From assembly GCF_000620145.1 (NCBI RefSeq), contig NZ_KK211082.1:359492-423491 (forward strand): a stretch of 64,000 nucleotides of DNA, written 5' to 3'. The number at the start of each line of letters is the position of its first letter. The first letter of the stretch is position 1. Position numbers and translations under genes: made by a program. This DNA comes from Deefgea rivuli DSM 18356 (GTDB lineage: Bacteria > Pseudomonadota > Gammaproteobacteria > Burkholderiales > Chitinibacteraceae). Shown one piece after another: positions 1 through 8,575 of the stretch. The notes below the pieces were generated by a model, which was given only the letters and a program-made list of their open reading frames with translations, did no database searches and had not been told where the DNA came from.

Positions 1-640
1 TGGCGCGGTGCAGATCTAAGTTGATGCGGTGAAAACTCGCTGCGGTTTTTATTTTCCAAGCCGGTCGCCATTTCTCAACAAAAGGTCGCCCCTTGGGGAA
101 AGTTAAATACGCGCCAACAAAGCAATCAAACATCCAAATCAGCGCCACAATGCCCATCGTCAGCACGCCCCACTCAGGAATCGCAAAGGTGTAATGAAAG
201 CGATACAAAAAAGGCATCAAGGTATTGAGCGAAAAACCAAATTCATTCCATTCACGCGCGCCTTGAATTTGCCCGGTATACGGATCGATAAACACTTGGT
301 CAAAGCCGAGTTCAAAGGGCTGCTTCGTCGCTGGATTGGTCTTGGCGTTTACCCACGTCGCCAATGCATGCTCGCGCGGAATCGCCAATTGCAAAAAACT
401 CAGCTCGGCACGCGGTGCTAATTGCGCATTAACGCGCTGATGCAGCACCAGCGCTGGCAGTGGTTTGGCCGCATGCGGGATGTCGATTTGATATAAATCG
501 CTCGCCAGCCAAACATCGAGTTCTTCATTAAATGCCAGCAGCGCGCCAGTCAGCCCAGCACAGAATAAAAATAATGTGATCGTCAGCCCCATCCAGCGAT
601 GCAGCAAAACCAAGGTCTGACGGTTAAATAGGCGAGCCAA
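1..640 (-). CDS. PepSY-associated membrane protein, C-terminal part outside window
   Basis: Reading from a TTG at 640, the frame stays open to the left edge (213 codons). It begins with a basic N-terminus and LLHRWMGLTITLFLFCAGLTG, a PepSY-type first membrane helix, continues through a periplasmic stretch, and reaches a second helix near WGVLTMGIVALIWMFDCFVG followed by FHRINLDLHRA, a typical PepSY_TM sequence. TTG is chosen because GGAG lies just upstream and no in-frame ATG gives the conserved N-terminus. Family members are inner-membrane proteins, often next to TonB receptors, and some reduce or release iron from siderophores in the periplasm. Its position beside fecI-fecR-receptor supports an iron role; the substrate is unknown. 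Confidence 0.85.
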   Translation of the reverse strand, partial: MARLFNRQTLVLLHRWMGLTITLFLFCAGLTGALLAFNEELDVWLASDLYQIDIPHAAKPLPALVLHQRVNAQLAPRAELSFLQLAIPREHALATWVNAKTNPATKQPFELGFDQVFIDPYTGQIQGAREWNEFGFSLNTLMPFLYRFHYTFAIPEWGVLTMGIVALIWMFDCFVGAYLTFPKGRPFVEKWRPAWKIKTAASFHRINLDLHRA

Positions 641-682
641 TACTCACTCCACAATTTGAAATAATTAATAAGTAAAAAATAT

Positions 683-704
683 AAAAAAACAGCCCCGAAG
701 GGCC
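683..704 (-). terminator. Rho-independent terminator after the small ORF
   Basis: On the minus strand GCCC-TTCG-GGGC is followed by a run of seven T. It lies right after the stop codon of the 46-residue ORF and before the PepSY start, so it could end or attenuate transcription between the two. Confidence 0.6.
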
Positions 705-707
705 GTA

Positions 708-848
708 TCAATGTTTTCGCCATGCGAGTAGCAAAAAGCCAGGCAAAATTCCAAGCGCTTTTTGCACAAAACACGCTAAAAATATTGCTTCATCTTGTAT
801 GCCGTTTGAAAAATGAAAAAGCGTAAGCCCAAAAGGAGTCATTTGCAT
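708..848 (-). CDS. Small hydrophobic protein of 46 residues, unrecognised
   Basis: An ATG at 848 with AAAGG six bases upstream opens a 46-codon frame starting MQMTPFGLTLFHFSNG and ending LPGFLLLAWRKH. The middle and C-terminal part (AIFLACFVQKALGILPGFLLLAW) could form one membrane helix with a basic tail. A hairpin with a T-run follows its stop directly, which favours a real transcription unit. It lies between the Fur-box-like site and the PepSY gene and reads the same way as PepSY, so it may be an iron-regulated membrane peptide or a leader for the PepSY transcript. I do not recognise the family. Confidence 0.5.
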   Translation of the reverse strand: MQMTPFGLTLFHFSNGIQDEAIFLACFVQKALGILPGFLLLAWRKH

Positions 849-960
849 AAACCTTTGTTTTTAATAAAAAATAAATTCAAAAATCGATTCAATCGCATTG
901 AGTACCCAGCCTCTTGCGCCATCTCAGTTAAATGGCAGTGTCATTTTCAAGCCGCACCAG

Positions 961-979
961 TATAATGCGACGCATTCTC
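961..979. promoter_or_regulatory. Fur-box-like site between divergent iron genes
   Basis: TATAATGCGACGCATTCTC matches the 19-bp Fur consensus GATAATGATAATCATTATC at 13 of 19 positions. It ends 17 bases before the fecI ATG, and its first six bases read as a possible -10 element. The site is placed to repress fecI when iron is replete and could also affect the divergent small ORF and PepSY gene. Confidence 0.55.
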
Positions 980-995
980 ATTTGTGATTTCTGTT

Positions 996-1520
996 ATGTC
1001 CGCCACTTTGCCTTTACTTGAAATTTGGTATCGCGAGCATCACGGCTGGCTCGCGCAATGGTTACGGCGCAAAGCCGGTTGCTCGGCGCTGGCGGCGGAT
1101 TTACTCCAAGATACTTTTGTGCGTTTATTGCGACGCCCAAGCCACACGCAGCCCATCACCCATGCAGAACCGAGAGCGTATTTGTGCAAGATTGCCAAAG
1201 GCTTATTGGTCGATCATTGGCGGCGGCAGAGCATAGAAAACGCGTTTCTGGCCGAATTGGCGCACTTACCCGAAGCCGTTCAGCCCTCACCCGAGGCTCG
1301 ATTAGAAATGCTGCAATTGCTGACCGAGATCGACGCGCTGCTTGATGGCCTGCCCGAGCGCGAGCGCGCCGCGTTTTTACTCTCGCGCATCGACGGGCTT
1401 TCGATTGCCGAGATTGCCTTGCAACTCAAAGTATCGCGCTCATCGGTCGAAAAATACCTTAGCCACGCGCTATTGCATTGCCTGATGCTGCAAGACGACG
1501 GAATGTTGCTCAATGACTAA
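996..1520 (+). CDS. fecI: FecI-type ECF sigma factor (iron uptake)
   Basis: This 174-residue protein has the sigma-70 region 2 pattern (ADLLQDTFVRLLRR, RAYLCKIAKGLLVDHWRR) and a region 4 helix-turn-helix (LPERERAAFLLSRIDGLSIAEIALQLKVSRSSVEKYLSHAL). The HHGWLAQWLRRKAGCSALAADL start is characteristic of FecI. The ATG at 996 is preferred over a GTG at 984 because it begins close to the conserved N-terminus. Its end overlaps fecR by eight bases, so the two are translationally coupled. The family directs transcription of the linked TonB receptor when the substrate is sensed at the outer membrane. Confidence 0.9.
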   Translation: MSATLPLLEIWYREHHGWLAQWLRRKAGCSALAADLLQDTFVRLLRRPSHTQPITHAEPRAYLCKIAKGLLVDHWRRQSIENAFLAELAHLPEAVQPSPEARLEMLQLLTEIDALLDGLPERERAAFLLSRIDGLSIAEIALQLKVSRSSVEKYLSHALLHCLMLQDDGMLLND

Positions 1521-2448
1521 AATAATCGGCACGGCAGCGCTACACGCTGCGGCGCTCTGGTCGGTGCGTTTGCGCGATGGGCGAGCTTGCCCGCAAGCGC
1601 TGGCGCAATGGCGCGCAACGCATCCCGAGCATGAATTGGCTTGGCTAAAAATCAGCCAGCTAGAAGCTAAACTCGCCGATTTACACAATGCACCGCCCCA
1701 TGCTGCGCGCCTTGCGTTAACGCAATCGGGCTTATCGCGGCGACAATTACTCAGCACGCTGGCCAGCCTCGGTATCGCCGTCCCCGCCGCGTGGTTGGCG
1801 TGGCCGACGCTACAACATTGGCAAGCCGATTTTCACACCGCCAAAGGCGAAATTCGCCAGTTTGTGCTGCCCGATGGCAGTGAGTTATTGCTTAATAGTG
1901 ATAGCGCGGTGGTGCTGCAATACTCCGCCACCGAGCGGCAACTCTTACTGCGTAGCGGCGAGATCATGATTCAAACCGTGAGCGATTCGCGCCCCTTGTC
2001 GGTGCGTACACCGCATGGGCGCTTTGTGGCGCTGGGCACGCACTTTGCTGTGCGCTTGCGCGAGGATGAGAGTCAGCTCGCGCTCACGATGGGGCAGATT
2101 GCGATTGAAAATCGCCACGGCCAGCGCCTGCGCATCGCCCAAGCGGGTGAAGTGTGGCGGCTCGATGGTGAAAATGCCTTGCCACAAACCCAGCTCAACA
2201 TTGATCCCACCGCATGGCAGCAGCGCCGCTTGATACTAGATAACGCGCGACTCGATACCGTGTTAGCCGAGCTGGCGCGCTATCGCACTGGCTGGTTGCG
2301 CTGTGATCCTGCGGCAGCGGCGCTGAAAGTGTCTGGCGTATTTGTGCTGGATGACACGCAACAAATCCTCAACACCCTCGCTGCGGCCTTGCCGATTCAA
2401 GTGCGCTATCGCAGTGATTACTGGGTAACGATCGAATTAAAAACCTAG
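1513..2448 (+). CDS. fecR: FecR-type anti-sigma regulator
   Basis: The 311-residue protein has the FecR layout: a cytoplasmic N-terminal sigma-binding segment (about 1-75), one membrane segment (about 82-98) and a periplasmic FecR domain with GEIRQFVLPDGSELLLNSDSA and VRTPHGRFVALGTHFAVR. It relays the receptor signal to FecI. Just before the membrane segment is SRRQLL (residues 75-80), a twin-arginine-like motif; Tat-dependent insertion has been reported for some FecR proteins. It overlaps fecI and precedes the receptor gene by about 100 bases, forming the usual three-part cell-surface signalling set. Confidence 0.9.
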   Translation: MTKIIGTAALHAAALWSVRLRDGRACPQALAQWRATHPEHELAWLKISQLEAKLADLHNAPPHAARLALTQSGLSRRQLLSTLASLGIAVPAAWLAWPTLQHWQADFHTAKGEIRQFVLPDGSELLLNSDSAVVLQYSATERQLLLRSGEIMIQTVSDSRPLSVRTPHGRFVALGTHFAVRLREDESQLALTMGQIAIENRHGQRLRIAQAGEVWRLDGENALPQTQLNIDPTAWQQRRLILDNARLDTVLAELARYRTGWLRCDPAAAALKVSGVFVLDDTQQILNTLAAALPIQVRYRSDYWVTIELKT

Positions 2449-2547
2449 AAAATTCAATTACTTAAGCATTTAAAATCCGCGCTAATTACGGTTTTTTCGC
2501 TGCCGTTCGGTATAGCAGTGTTAATCCCATTTTCATCGGAAATCGAA

Positions 2548-4944
2548 ATGCCCGTCCGCCGCTTTGCTCTCAATCCACTTGTCATCGCCATCCAAGCCGC
2601 CCTGCTCTACACCCTTAGCGCGCCTGCCCTTGCGGCAGCACCTGGGCAAGAATATCAGCTCCCGACGCAGCCCTTAGCCAGCGCCTTGCGCCAATTTGCC
2701 CTTGATTACGGCATCACGCTGGCTTTTGAACCTGAATTGGTCAAAGGCAAAAATGCCCCGCCACTGCGCGGCGCGCATTCTGCCGAGCAAGGCCTGAACA
2801 TCCTCATTGGGTATACCTCGCTAGAGATTGTTCAAACTGGCGATAAGAGCTATACCCTTAGGCCGACCTTACTCACGATGCTGCCTATGGTCGAAGTCAG
2901 CGGCATCAAACCCCTCGCCGTCATCGCCTCAGCAGGCGATGTGACTTTGCCGACGATTGAAGTGAGCGCTGCGCCCGCAGGAAATGGCATGCTCAGCACC
3001 TATCGTGTGCCAACGGTTCGTAACGGCGCTTTAGGCACGCAAGATGTGCTGGATACGCCCTTTTCGATCAGCACGACGACCAGTGCCTTTATCAGCAACC
3101 AGCAAGCCACGACCTTGGCAGAAGCGTTTAAGGCCGATGCGGCGGTCACGGCAGTGACCAACAATATTGCAGGCGAAAACTCGCAAATTGCGATTCGTGG
3201 CGTACAGCTCGATATGCTCAACGGATTCAAAATCGACGGCCTGAATGCCGCACTGTGGATTACCGACTTACCCTTAGAGCATTTTGAAAATATCCAGCTA
3301 CTTAAAGGTCTGGGCGGCTTTATGTATGGCTTTAGCCAGCCAGGCGGGATTGCCAATTACACGGTAAAACGCGCTGCAGCAGAGTCAATTAGCGTGGCCT
3401 CGGTCACCTTGAGTAATGAATCACAATACAAACTGGCGGGCGATTTAAGCCGTCGTTTTGGTGAAGATGATCGCTACGGCCTGCGCATTAACGCAGTCCA
3501 TGAAGGCGGCAATACTTATCTGGACAGCCCGATTCGACGCGATTCAATTTCTGCGGCGTTTGATACCAAAGTGACCGAAAACGTACACTGGAACGTCGAT
3601 GCTTTGTATCAAAATCGCAAAGTCAATAATTCGATCTTCGCAACGACGGTCGACAGCGGCATTCCAACGCCAAAACCAATCGACGGTAGCGATAAACTAT
3701 CGCAAGATTTCACTTATTACCAAACTGAGCTAGGCACCGCTGGCACCGATGTGAACATCGCGCTGAATAATGATTGGTCTGTGCTCGCTGGCGCACGTGC
3801 TTCGAAAATGAAGCGCACCAATTACGATGCTTACTTATCTATTTTTGATGCCGATGGCAGCTATAGCGAAGATTTGATTGGCTGGTACAGCGAGCATAAA
3901 AGCGCCTCGGCCAACCTGATTCTGAGCGGTAAAGCTCAAACCGGCAGCATCAAGCATGCACTGACTTTTGGTACTGATTACCAACAAGTGAAGCGCAGCG
4001 GAGCCGACAGCCTCTATATTCCGTTGACCACGGGCAATCTATTCTCTGGCCGAGGCCATGCCGACGATCCACACGAAACCGTACCGAAAGATTTGCAACA
4101 AATCTGGAAAACCCAAAGCCTAGGTGTTTTTGCCAGCGACACCATAGAGTGGAAGCCGCAATGGAGCACGATTGTTGGCTTGCGTTACAACGATTACCAC
4201 AAAGAAACCACGACAGCGACTTACGATCACACACCGGTAACACCTACGCTGGCCGTCATCTGGAAGCCACAAGATACGCTGTCGATTTATGCCAGCTACG
4301 TTGAGGCACTTGAGGAAGGCGGCGTTGCGCCAATGAATACAGTGAATGAGGATGAAAGTTTTGGTCCATTGACGAGCAAGCAATTTGAATTCGGCGTTAA
4401 AAAGCTAGGAAACGGCTGGTCAACTGAAGCTGCGGTATTTCGTATTGAACGCGGTCTGGAATACACCAACAGCAACAATAAGTTTGTCCAAGAAGGTGGT
4501 CTAGTTTATCAAGGGCTGGATATGGCTGGCCGCGTCGAGCTAGGCGCCAATCTGGCCGTCATGGGTAGCGCGGTCTTGATGCGGAGTGAAAACAAGAGCG
4601 ATGACCCAAGCGTCAACGGCAAAGATGCCAAAGGCGCGCCGAATTTCAGCACTAGCTTGCAAATGGAATACAAAGTACTCGGGATTCAAGGCCTGACGCT
4701 CACGGGCGGTGGCCGTTATGTCGGTGAAACCGCACTGAACGATGACAATAGCCACATGATCGATTCCTATACCTTGTTTGATGTGGGCTTGCGTTATCAA
4801 ACCCAAATGGGCAAGCAAGGCCTGACATTACGCGCCAATCTCGACAACCTGAGCAACGAGAAATACTGGATGGGCAGCTGGGGCTATAGCCTCACCCAAG
4901 GCGCACCACGCACGGTACGTGTCAGTGCAGAAATGAGTTTCTAA
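2548..4944 (+). CDS. TonB-dependent siderophore receptor with STN signalling domain
   Basis: The 798-residue protein has a signal peptide (to about ALAAA), a secretin/TonB N-terminal (STN) domain (PLASALRQFALDYGITLAFEPELVKG), a plug domain with TPFSISTTTSAFISNQQATTLAEAF and QIAIRGVQ, and a 22-strand barrel ending in Phe. The STN domain marks it as a transducer that contacts FecR as well as a transporter. The ATG at 2548 is preferred over the GTG ten codons upstream because CGGA lies at a suitable distance. The ligand cannot be read from sequence; the FerriSiderophore/FpvA-like architecture suggests a ferric siderophore. Confidence 0.9.
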   Translation: MPVRRFALNPLVIAIQAALLYTLSAPALAAAPGQEYQLPTQPLASALRQFALDYGITLAFEPELVKGKNAPPLRGAHSAEQGLNILIGYTSLEIVQTGDKSYTLRPTLLTMLPMVEVSGIKPLAVIASAGDVTLPTIEVSAAPAGNGMLSTYRVPTVRNGALGTQDVLDTPFSISTTTSAFISNQQATTLAEAFKADAAVTAVTNNIAGENSQIAIRGVQLDMLNGFKIDGLNAALWITDLPLEHFENIQLLKGLGGFMYGFSQPGGIANYTVKRAAAESISVASVTLSNESQYKLAGDLSRRFGEDDRYGLRINAVHEGGNTYLDSPIRRDSISAAFDTKVTENVHWNVDALYQNRKVNNSIFATTVDSGIPTPKPIDGSDKLSQDFTYYQTELGTAGTDVNIALNNDWSVLAGARASKMKRTNYDAYLSIFDADGSYSEDLIGWYSEHKSASANLILSGKAQTGSIKHALTFGTDYQQVKRSGADSLYIPLTTGNLFSGRGHADDPHETVPKDLQQIWKTQSLGVFASDTIEWKPQWSTIVGLRYNDYHKETTTATYDHTPVTPTLAVIWKPQDTLSIYASYVEALEEGGVAPMNTVNEDESFGPLTSKQFEFGVKKLGNGWSTEAAVFRIERGLEYTNSNNKFVQEGGLVYQGLDMAGRVELGANLAVMGSAVLMRSENKSDDPSVNGKDAKGAPNFSTSLQMEYKVLGIQGLTLTGGGRYVGETALNDDNSHMIDSYTLFDVGLRYQTQMGKQGLTLRANLDNLSNEKYWMGSWGYSLTQGAPRTVRVSAEMSF

Positions 4945-4995
4945 AGCGCGCAGTGCTGGCCACAAAGTCATCCAGAAAAACGCAGTTGATTCTTT

Positions 4996-5050
4996 ATGGG
5001 AGCGGACTTGCCCTCAACGCAATGTATTCGCGGGCCAGCTCGCTCCCACA
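4996..5050. repeat. REP-like palindrome, copy 1
   Basis: TGGGAGCGGACTTGCC and GCGGGCCAGCTCGCTCCCA face each other across about 17 bases. The arms resemble the REP sequences of Pseudomonas. A related copy lies at 45989-46074. It sits between the receptor gene and the DUF4198 gene. Confidence 0.6.
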
Positions 5051-5143
5051 AGTTCCAAGCTGTTCTGCATAAGCATTGCCTTGATTGCGTCTCCGTTTTC
5101 AGAACGCCCCCTCCCGCGCCATTCGCGCCACAAAGGAAATACC

Positions 5144-5860
5144 ATGTTGAAATTAAGCATTTTGAGTTTACTCTTGGCAGGAACTACCGGTTTAGCGCAA
5201 GCGCATGAGTTTTGGATTGAGCCTACTGGCAGCAATCAGTACAAAGTCTTTCTGGGTGAGTACGATTTAAATGCTCGGGAACACTTCCCTGGCATGCTGG
5301 ATAAAATCACCGCATCACGCGCGATTTGGCACAGTAAAAATAGCGCAAAAGATGTCAAATCGACCAAGGCCACAGATGGTTTTGTGATTGAGCAAGCTTT
5401 AGCGGCCGACGATAGCCTGACTTTCGAAAACAGCAGCTACCCCGTCTACGATAGCGAGCACGAGGGCAAGAAAATCAAAGCCGCGTGGCTGCCTGCCGCG
5501 CGCTATGTGACGGGTGGAAAACCACTCAAACCCAGCCTTACTTTAGACGTTTTACCTACCGAAAAAGTCGGCCAATTTGCGGTCACTTTACGCGGTAAGC
5601 CACTGCCAGAAGCCAAAGTCGCAGTCATCACGCCAGCGGGTTGGAAGCGCGAACTCAGCACCAATGCCCAAGGCCAGATTGAGCTGCCATTACCGTGGCA
5701 AGGCAATTACTTAGTCTTGGTGAATCACACCGATGTGAAGCCCGGCAAACTCAAGGGCAAGTCTTATCAAATTGCCAACTATGCAACGAGCCTATCCTTT
5801 CAGCAAAACACCGGCGCAGCCAGCTTGCCCGCACTAGCCGCAAGTAAAATGGCCGAGTAA
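5144..5860 (+). CDS. DUF4198 family periplasmic protein
   Basis: The 238-residue protein starts with a signal peptide ending near GLAQAHEFWIEP; HEFW directly after cleavage is typical of DUF4198. The rest is beta-rich with a carboxypeptidase-regulatory-like segment (GKPLPEAKVAVITPAGWKRELSTNAQGQIELPLPWQGNYLV). AAAGGAA six bases before the ATG at 5144 sets the start, shorter than the longest open frame. Such proteins often accompany TonB receptors and are thought to handle metals in the periplasm; the N-terminal His after cleavage could bind metal. Its precise role is unknown. Confidence 0.85.
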   Translation: MLKLSILSLLLAGTTGLAQAHEFWIEPTGSNQYKVFLGEYDLNAREHFPGMLDKITASRAIWHSKNSAKDVKSTKATDGFVIEQALAADDSLTFENSSYPVYDSEHEGKKIKAAWLPAARYVTGGKPLKPSLTLDVLPTEKVGQFAVTLRGKPLPEAKVAVITPAGWKRELSTNAQGQIELPLPWQGNYLVLVNHTDVKPGKLKGKSYQIANYATSLSFQQNTGAASLPALAASKMAE

Positions 5861-5864
5861 GCCT

Positions 5865-5897
5865 TGAGATCGCCACGTCATCGCGATGGCGATCTCA
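5865..5897. terminator. Hairpin after the DUF4198 gene
   Basis: TGAGATCGCCA and TGGCGATCTCA form a perfect 11-bp stem around an 11-base loop, four bases after the stop codon. No long T-run follows, so termination efficiency is uncertain. Confidence 0.45.
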
Positions 5898-5964
5898 ACG
5901 ATTTCATGCCTACGAATACGCTGCGCTACTTCTACTTACACAGCCAATATCAAATACCGCTTCT

Positions 5965-6024
5965 AAGCTAAAAGCGCAGCAAAAGCACCGACCCGCTCGG
6001 TGCGATTCGCTGCGCTTTTAGCTT
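5965..6024. repeat. Nested long hairpin upstream of birA
   Basis: A perfect 16-bp outer stem (AAGCTAAAAGCGCAGC / GCTGCGCTTTTAGCTT) encloses an inner CACCGA-CCCGC-TCGGTG stem. It ends 63 bases before the birA start. It could be a terminator or a structured leader. Confidence 0.6.
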
Positions 6025-6087
6025 CGACAACAAACACGAAAAACCTTTCTTCAAGCAGCGCTGGCATTCCTACAGTAAAATGCCGCC

Positions 6088-7065
6088 ATGCACGATACCC
6101 TCTCCCTGTTGCGCGAACTGAATGCGCATGAATTTACTTCTGGTGCGCAAATCGCGCAGCGTTTAGCTATTTCGCGCGCCAGCGTGTCGCTGGGCCTTGC
6201 CAAAGCGGAAGACTACGGCATCAGCCTAGAACGGCGACATGGCGTGGGTTATCGCTTGGCTGCGCCCATTGAATGGCTAGATGCAGAAAAAATATCGATG
6301 TATCTACCTGAAAGTACCGTAGCCAAAGTCTCAGTGAGCAATACCCTAGCCTCAACGAATCGGCAACTTTTACTCGATCCACAGCACGGCAAGCTTTTGG
6401 TGGCCGAATGGCAAGATGGCGGACGCGGACGTTTAGGGCGTACTTGGCATGGCGTATTGGGCGGCAGCCTATTATTTTCATTCGCATGGCGCTTTGACAA
6501 TGGCTCAGCGCAGCTGGCCGGTTTACCTTTAGCGGTCGGCGTGGCCGTGGCGACTGTGTTGCAGCAATCGGGCGTCGCTCAGATTGGTCTGAAATGGCCG
6601 AATGATTTATTACTGCAAGATGCGACGGGCGATTGGGCGAAAGTCGGCGGAATTTTAATTGAGATGCAAGGCGATGCTTTAGGGCCTTCGCATGTGGTGA
6701 TTGGCATTGGCTTAAATATTGCGCTGCCGACTGATTTGAATGATTGGCAAGCCCAGCTTGGCCAAGCGGCGGCGAGTTTAAATGCTGGCGGTTTAAACTG
6801 CGGGCGCAATGAATTACTCGCTCGGCTGATTCATCAGCTTGAAACGACCTTAGCGCAATTTGCCGAAACCGGATTTGCACCGCTCTGTGCACGCTGGGAA
6901 GCCTTGCACGCTTGGTCGAATGCCGCCCTGAATGTCATTGCGGCCAATGGCAACATTCAAACGGGACGCTTTGCTGGGCTTGCTCCCGATGGCTCTTTGC
7001 GACTGGATACCCCAAGCGGCGAAATTTTAGTTCACTCCGGCGACGTTAGCCTAAGGCGCGCCTAA
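6088..7065 (+). CDS. birA: Bifunctional biotin ligase and biotin-operon repressor BirA
   Basis: The 325-residue protein is full length for the two-function type. Residues 1-65 form a winged helix (FTSGAQIAQRLAISRASVSLGLAKAEDYGI). The ligase domain follows, with the biotinyl-AMP loop GRGRLGRTWHG, then LGGSLLFSFAWR and LKWPNDLLL, and a small C-terminal SH3-like domain (GRFAGLAPDGSLRLDT). It activates biotin with ATP and attaches it to acetyl-CoA carboxylase, and probably represses biotin synthesis genes. Its TAA shares one base with the coaX ATG, so the two genes are coupled. Confidence 0.93.
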   Translation: MHDTLSLLRELNAHEFTSGAQIAQRLAISRASVSLGLAKAEDYGISLERRHGVGYRLAAPIEWLDAEKISMYLPESTVAKVSVSNTLASTNRQLLLDPQHGKLLVAEWQDGGRGRLGRTWHGVLGGSLLFSFAWRFDNGSAQLAGLPLAVGVAVATVLQQSGVAQIGLKWPNDLLLQDATGDWAKVGGILIEMQGDALGPSHVVIGIGLNIALPTDLNDWQAQLGQAAASLNAGGLNCGRNELLARLIHQLETTLAQFAETGFAPLCARWEALHAWSNAALNVIAANGNIQTGRFAGLAPDGSLRLDTPSGEILVHSGDVSLRRA

Positions 7066-7811
7066 TGCAGTCTTTTCCTTCACTTTTGCTGGATCTAGGC
7101 AATAGCCGGATTAAATGGCGGCACAGCGAGCAAGCGCTCAGCGGTATTGCCTACACGGTCGATGAACTCTGGCAACAATGCGCGTCATTATCACCGGTAC
7201 AGCACATCGTTGGCTGTGCGGTAGCCAGTCCAGAAACGCAAATGCAAATTAGCCAGTGCTTTGCCAAACATTGGCAAGCCAGTACGCGCTGGCTGAAAGT
7301 GAGCCGCACGGCGCTGAACATTCACAATCATTATCAAAACCTGCGTGAGCAAGGACCAGATCGTTGGGCTGCCATTTTGGGAGCACAGATGCATTTCCCA
7401 CAGCAGAATATTCTGGTGATTTCTGCCGGCACCGCACTGGTCATCGACACGCTAACCGCTGACGGTGATTATTTAGGTGGCACGATTGCGCCGGGGCTGG
7501 GCTTGATGAAAGCGGCACTACACCAAGCCACTGCCCGCCTACCCTTCTCTCAAGGTCAATGCGTTAGCTTCCCACAATCGACAGTCGACGCCATCGAAAC
7601 CGGCTGTATCCGCGCCATACTGGGCGCCATTGAGCAAGCCCGCGCGGCACTCGCAACTCGCGGGCAGTCGATTACGCAAATGCTCGTATTTGGCGGCGAT
7701 GCCGCAGCATTACAAGCATTACTTAACGGCCAAGCCGTTGCAGTGGATAATCTGGTCTTAGATGGTTTAGCCGCTTTGCTAGCCGCGGGCGATGGGGAAT
7801 TTGATTTATGA
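7065..7811 (+). CDS. coaX: Type III pantothenate kinase
   Basis: The 248-residue protein matches CoaX: an N-terminal phosphate-binding LLLDLGNSRIKWR, the pantothenate-site GPDRWAAILGA, and ALVIDTLTADGDYLGGTIAPGLGLMKAALHQATARLP. It phosphorylates pantothenate as the first step of CoA synthesis. Where many homologues have DxGTA, this one reads VISAGTA, so the usual Asp is Ser; other members of the family vary here and activity is still likely. It sits between birA and the SPOR gene, a common betaproteobacterial order, overlapping the next gene by four bases. Confidence 0.9.
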   Translation: MQSFPSLLLDLGNSRIKWRHSEQALSGIAYTVDELWQQCASLSPVQHIVGCAVASPETQMQISQCFAKHWQASTRWLKVSRTALNIHNHYQNLREQGPDRWAAILGAQMHFPQQNILVISAGTALVIDTLTADGDYLGGTIAPGLGLMKAALHQATARLPFSQGQCVSFPQSTVDAIETGCIRAILGAIEQARAALATRGQSITQMLVFGGDAAALQALLNGQAVAVDNLVLDGLAALLAAGDGEFDL

Positions 7812-8566
7812 AATGGCTGTTTGTCTTACTGGTTGTAATCAATCTGGGCGTTTACGGTTTCGCACAATTGGACGCGCCAACCGTCAATATCAATCTCACC
7901 AATCGGGAGAAAAACGCCAGCCAAGTTCGCGTCGTCACCGGCCAATTGGGAAAGACACCCGAGCCTGAAGCCGAGGCCAACCCTAGCAGTGCTGCCGCGC
8001 CCGAACCTACCTCTAGTGCAACGCCAAGTGCCAGCCCGAATGTCACGGCCAGCCCTCGCCCAACGCCCAGCAGCAAACCCTCCCCTAGCCCCACGGCGCA
8101 AGCCGATGCAGGACGCTGCTGGCGCTGGACCGGCGTAACCGGAGAACAGATTGATAACGCACGTACCAAAATTAAAGGTTTGGGATTAACGGCGACCGAA
8201 AATGCCAGCGGCGAATCCAGCAAAGTCTGGGTGTATATGCCGCCCTTAGAAAGCGTTGAAGTCGCCAAGCAAAAAGCCCAACAACTCGCCGAAATGGGCG
8301 TAAGCGATTATTTTGTCGTGAATAATGGTGGGCGCTGGCAAAATGCTATTTCACTCGGTATTTTTAGTTCACGCGAAGCCGGTGAGCGGCATCTAGCCGA
8401 ACTGAAAGCCCTTGGTGTGAAATCGGCCGTCGTACGCGACCGCGACGATACGCTCAAACAGGCCAGCTTTGCCTTTAAAAATCTCAGCGACGCGCAAGCC
8501 GATAAAATCAGCAAACTCACCGCACAATTCACGGGCTCAGTCATGCGTGAAATCAAGTGTAAATAG
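7808..8566 (+). CDS. SPOR-domain membrane protein
   Basis: The 252-residue protein begins with one membrane anchor (MKWLFVLLVVINLGVYGFAQL), has a Pro/Ser/Thr/Ala-rich periplasmic linker (about residues 55-97), and ends with a SPOR-like domain (WVYMPPLESVEVAKQKAQQLAEMGVSDYFVVNNG, ISLGIFSSREAGERHLAELKALGV). SPOR domains bind glycan strands lacking stem peptides at division sites, so a role in the division septum or cell wall is likely. It overlaps coaX by four bases and is the last gene of the birA operon. Confidence 0.85.
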   Translation: MKWLFVLLVVINLGVYGFAQLDAPTVNINLTNREKNASQVRVVTGQLGKTPEPEAEANPSSAAAPEPTSSATPSASPNVTASPRPTPSSKPSPSPTAQADAGRCWRWTGVTGEQIDNARTKIKGLGLTATENASGESSKVWVYMPPLESVEVAKQKAQQLAEMGVSDYFVVNNGGRWQNAISLGIFSSREAGERHLAELKALGVKSAVVRDRDDTLKQASFAFKNLSDAQADKISKLTAQFTGSVMREIKCK

Positions 8567-8575
8567 GCCTCTGTC

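Noticed and set aside
583..774. 63-codon minus-strand frame covering the PepSY start region
   Set aside because: It is out of frame with both the PepSY gene and the 46-residue ORF and lacks a ribosome site.
6221..6892. 223-codon minus-strand frame over birA
   Set aside because: Antisense shadow; birA shows complete domain motifs on the plus strand.
7826..8268. Minus-strand open frames over the SPOR gene linker
   Set aside because: They are low-complexity shadows of the Pro/Ser/Thr-rich linker of the real plus-strand gene.
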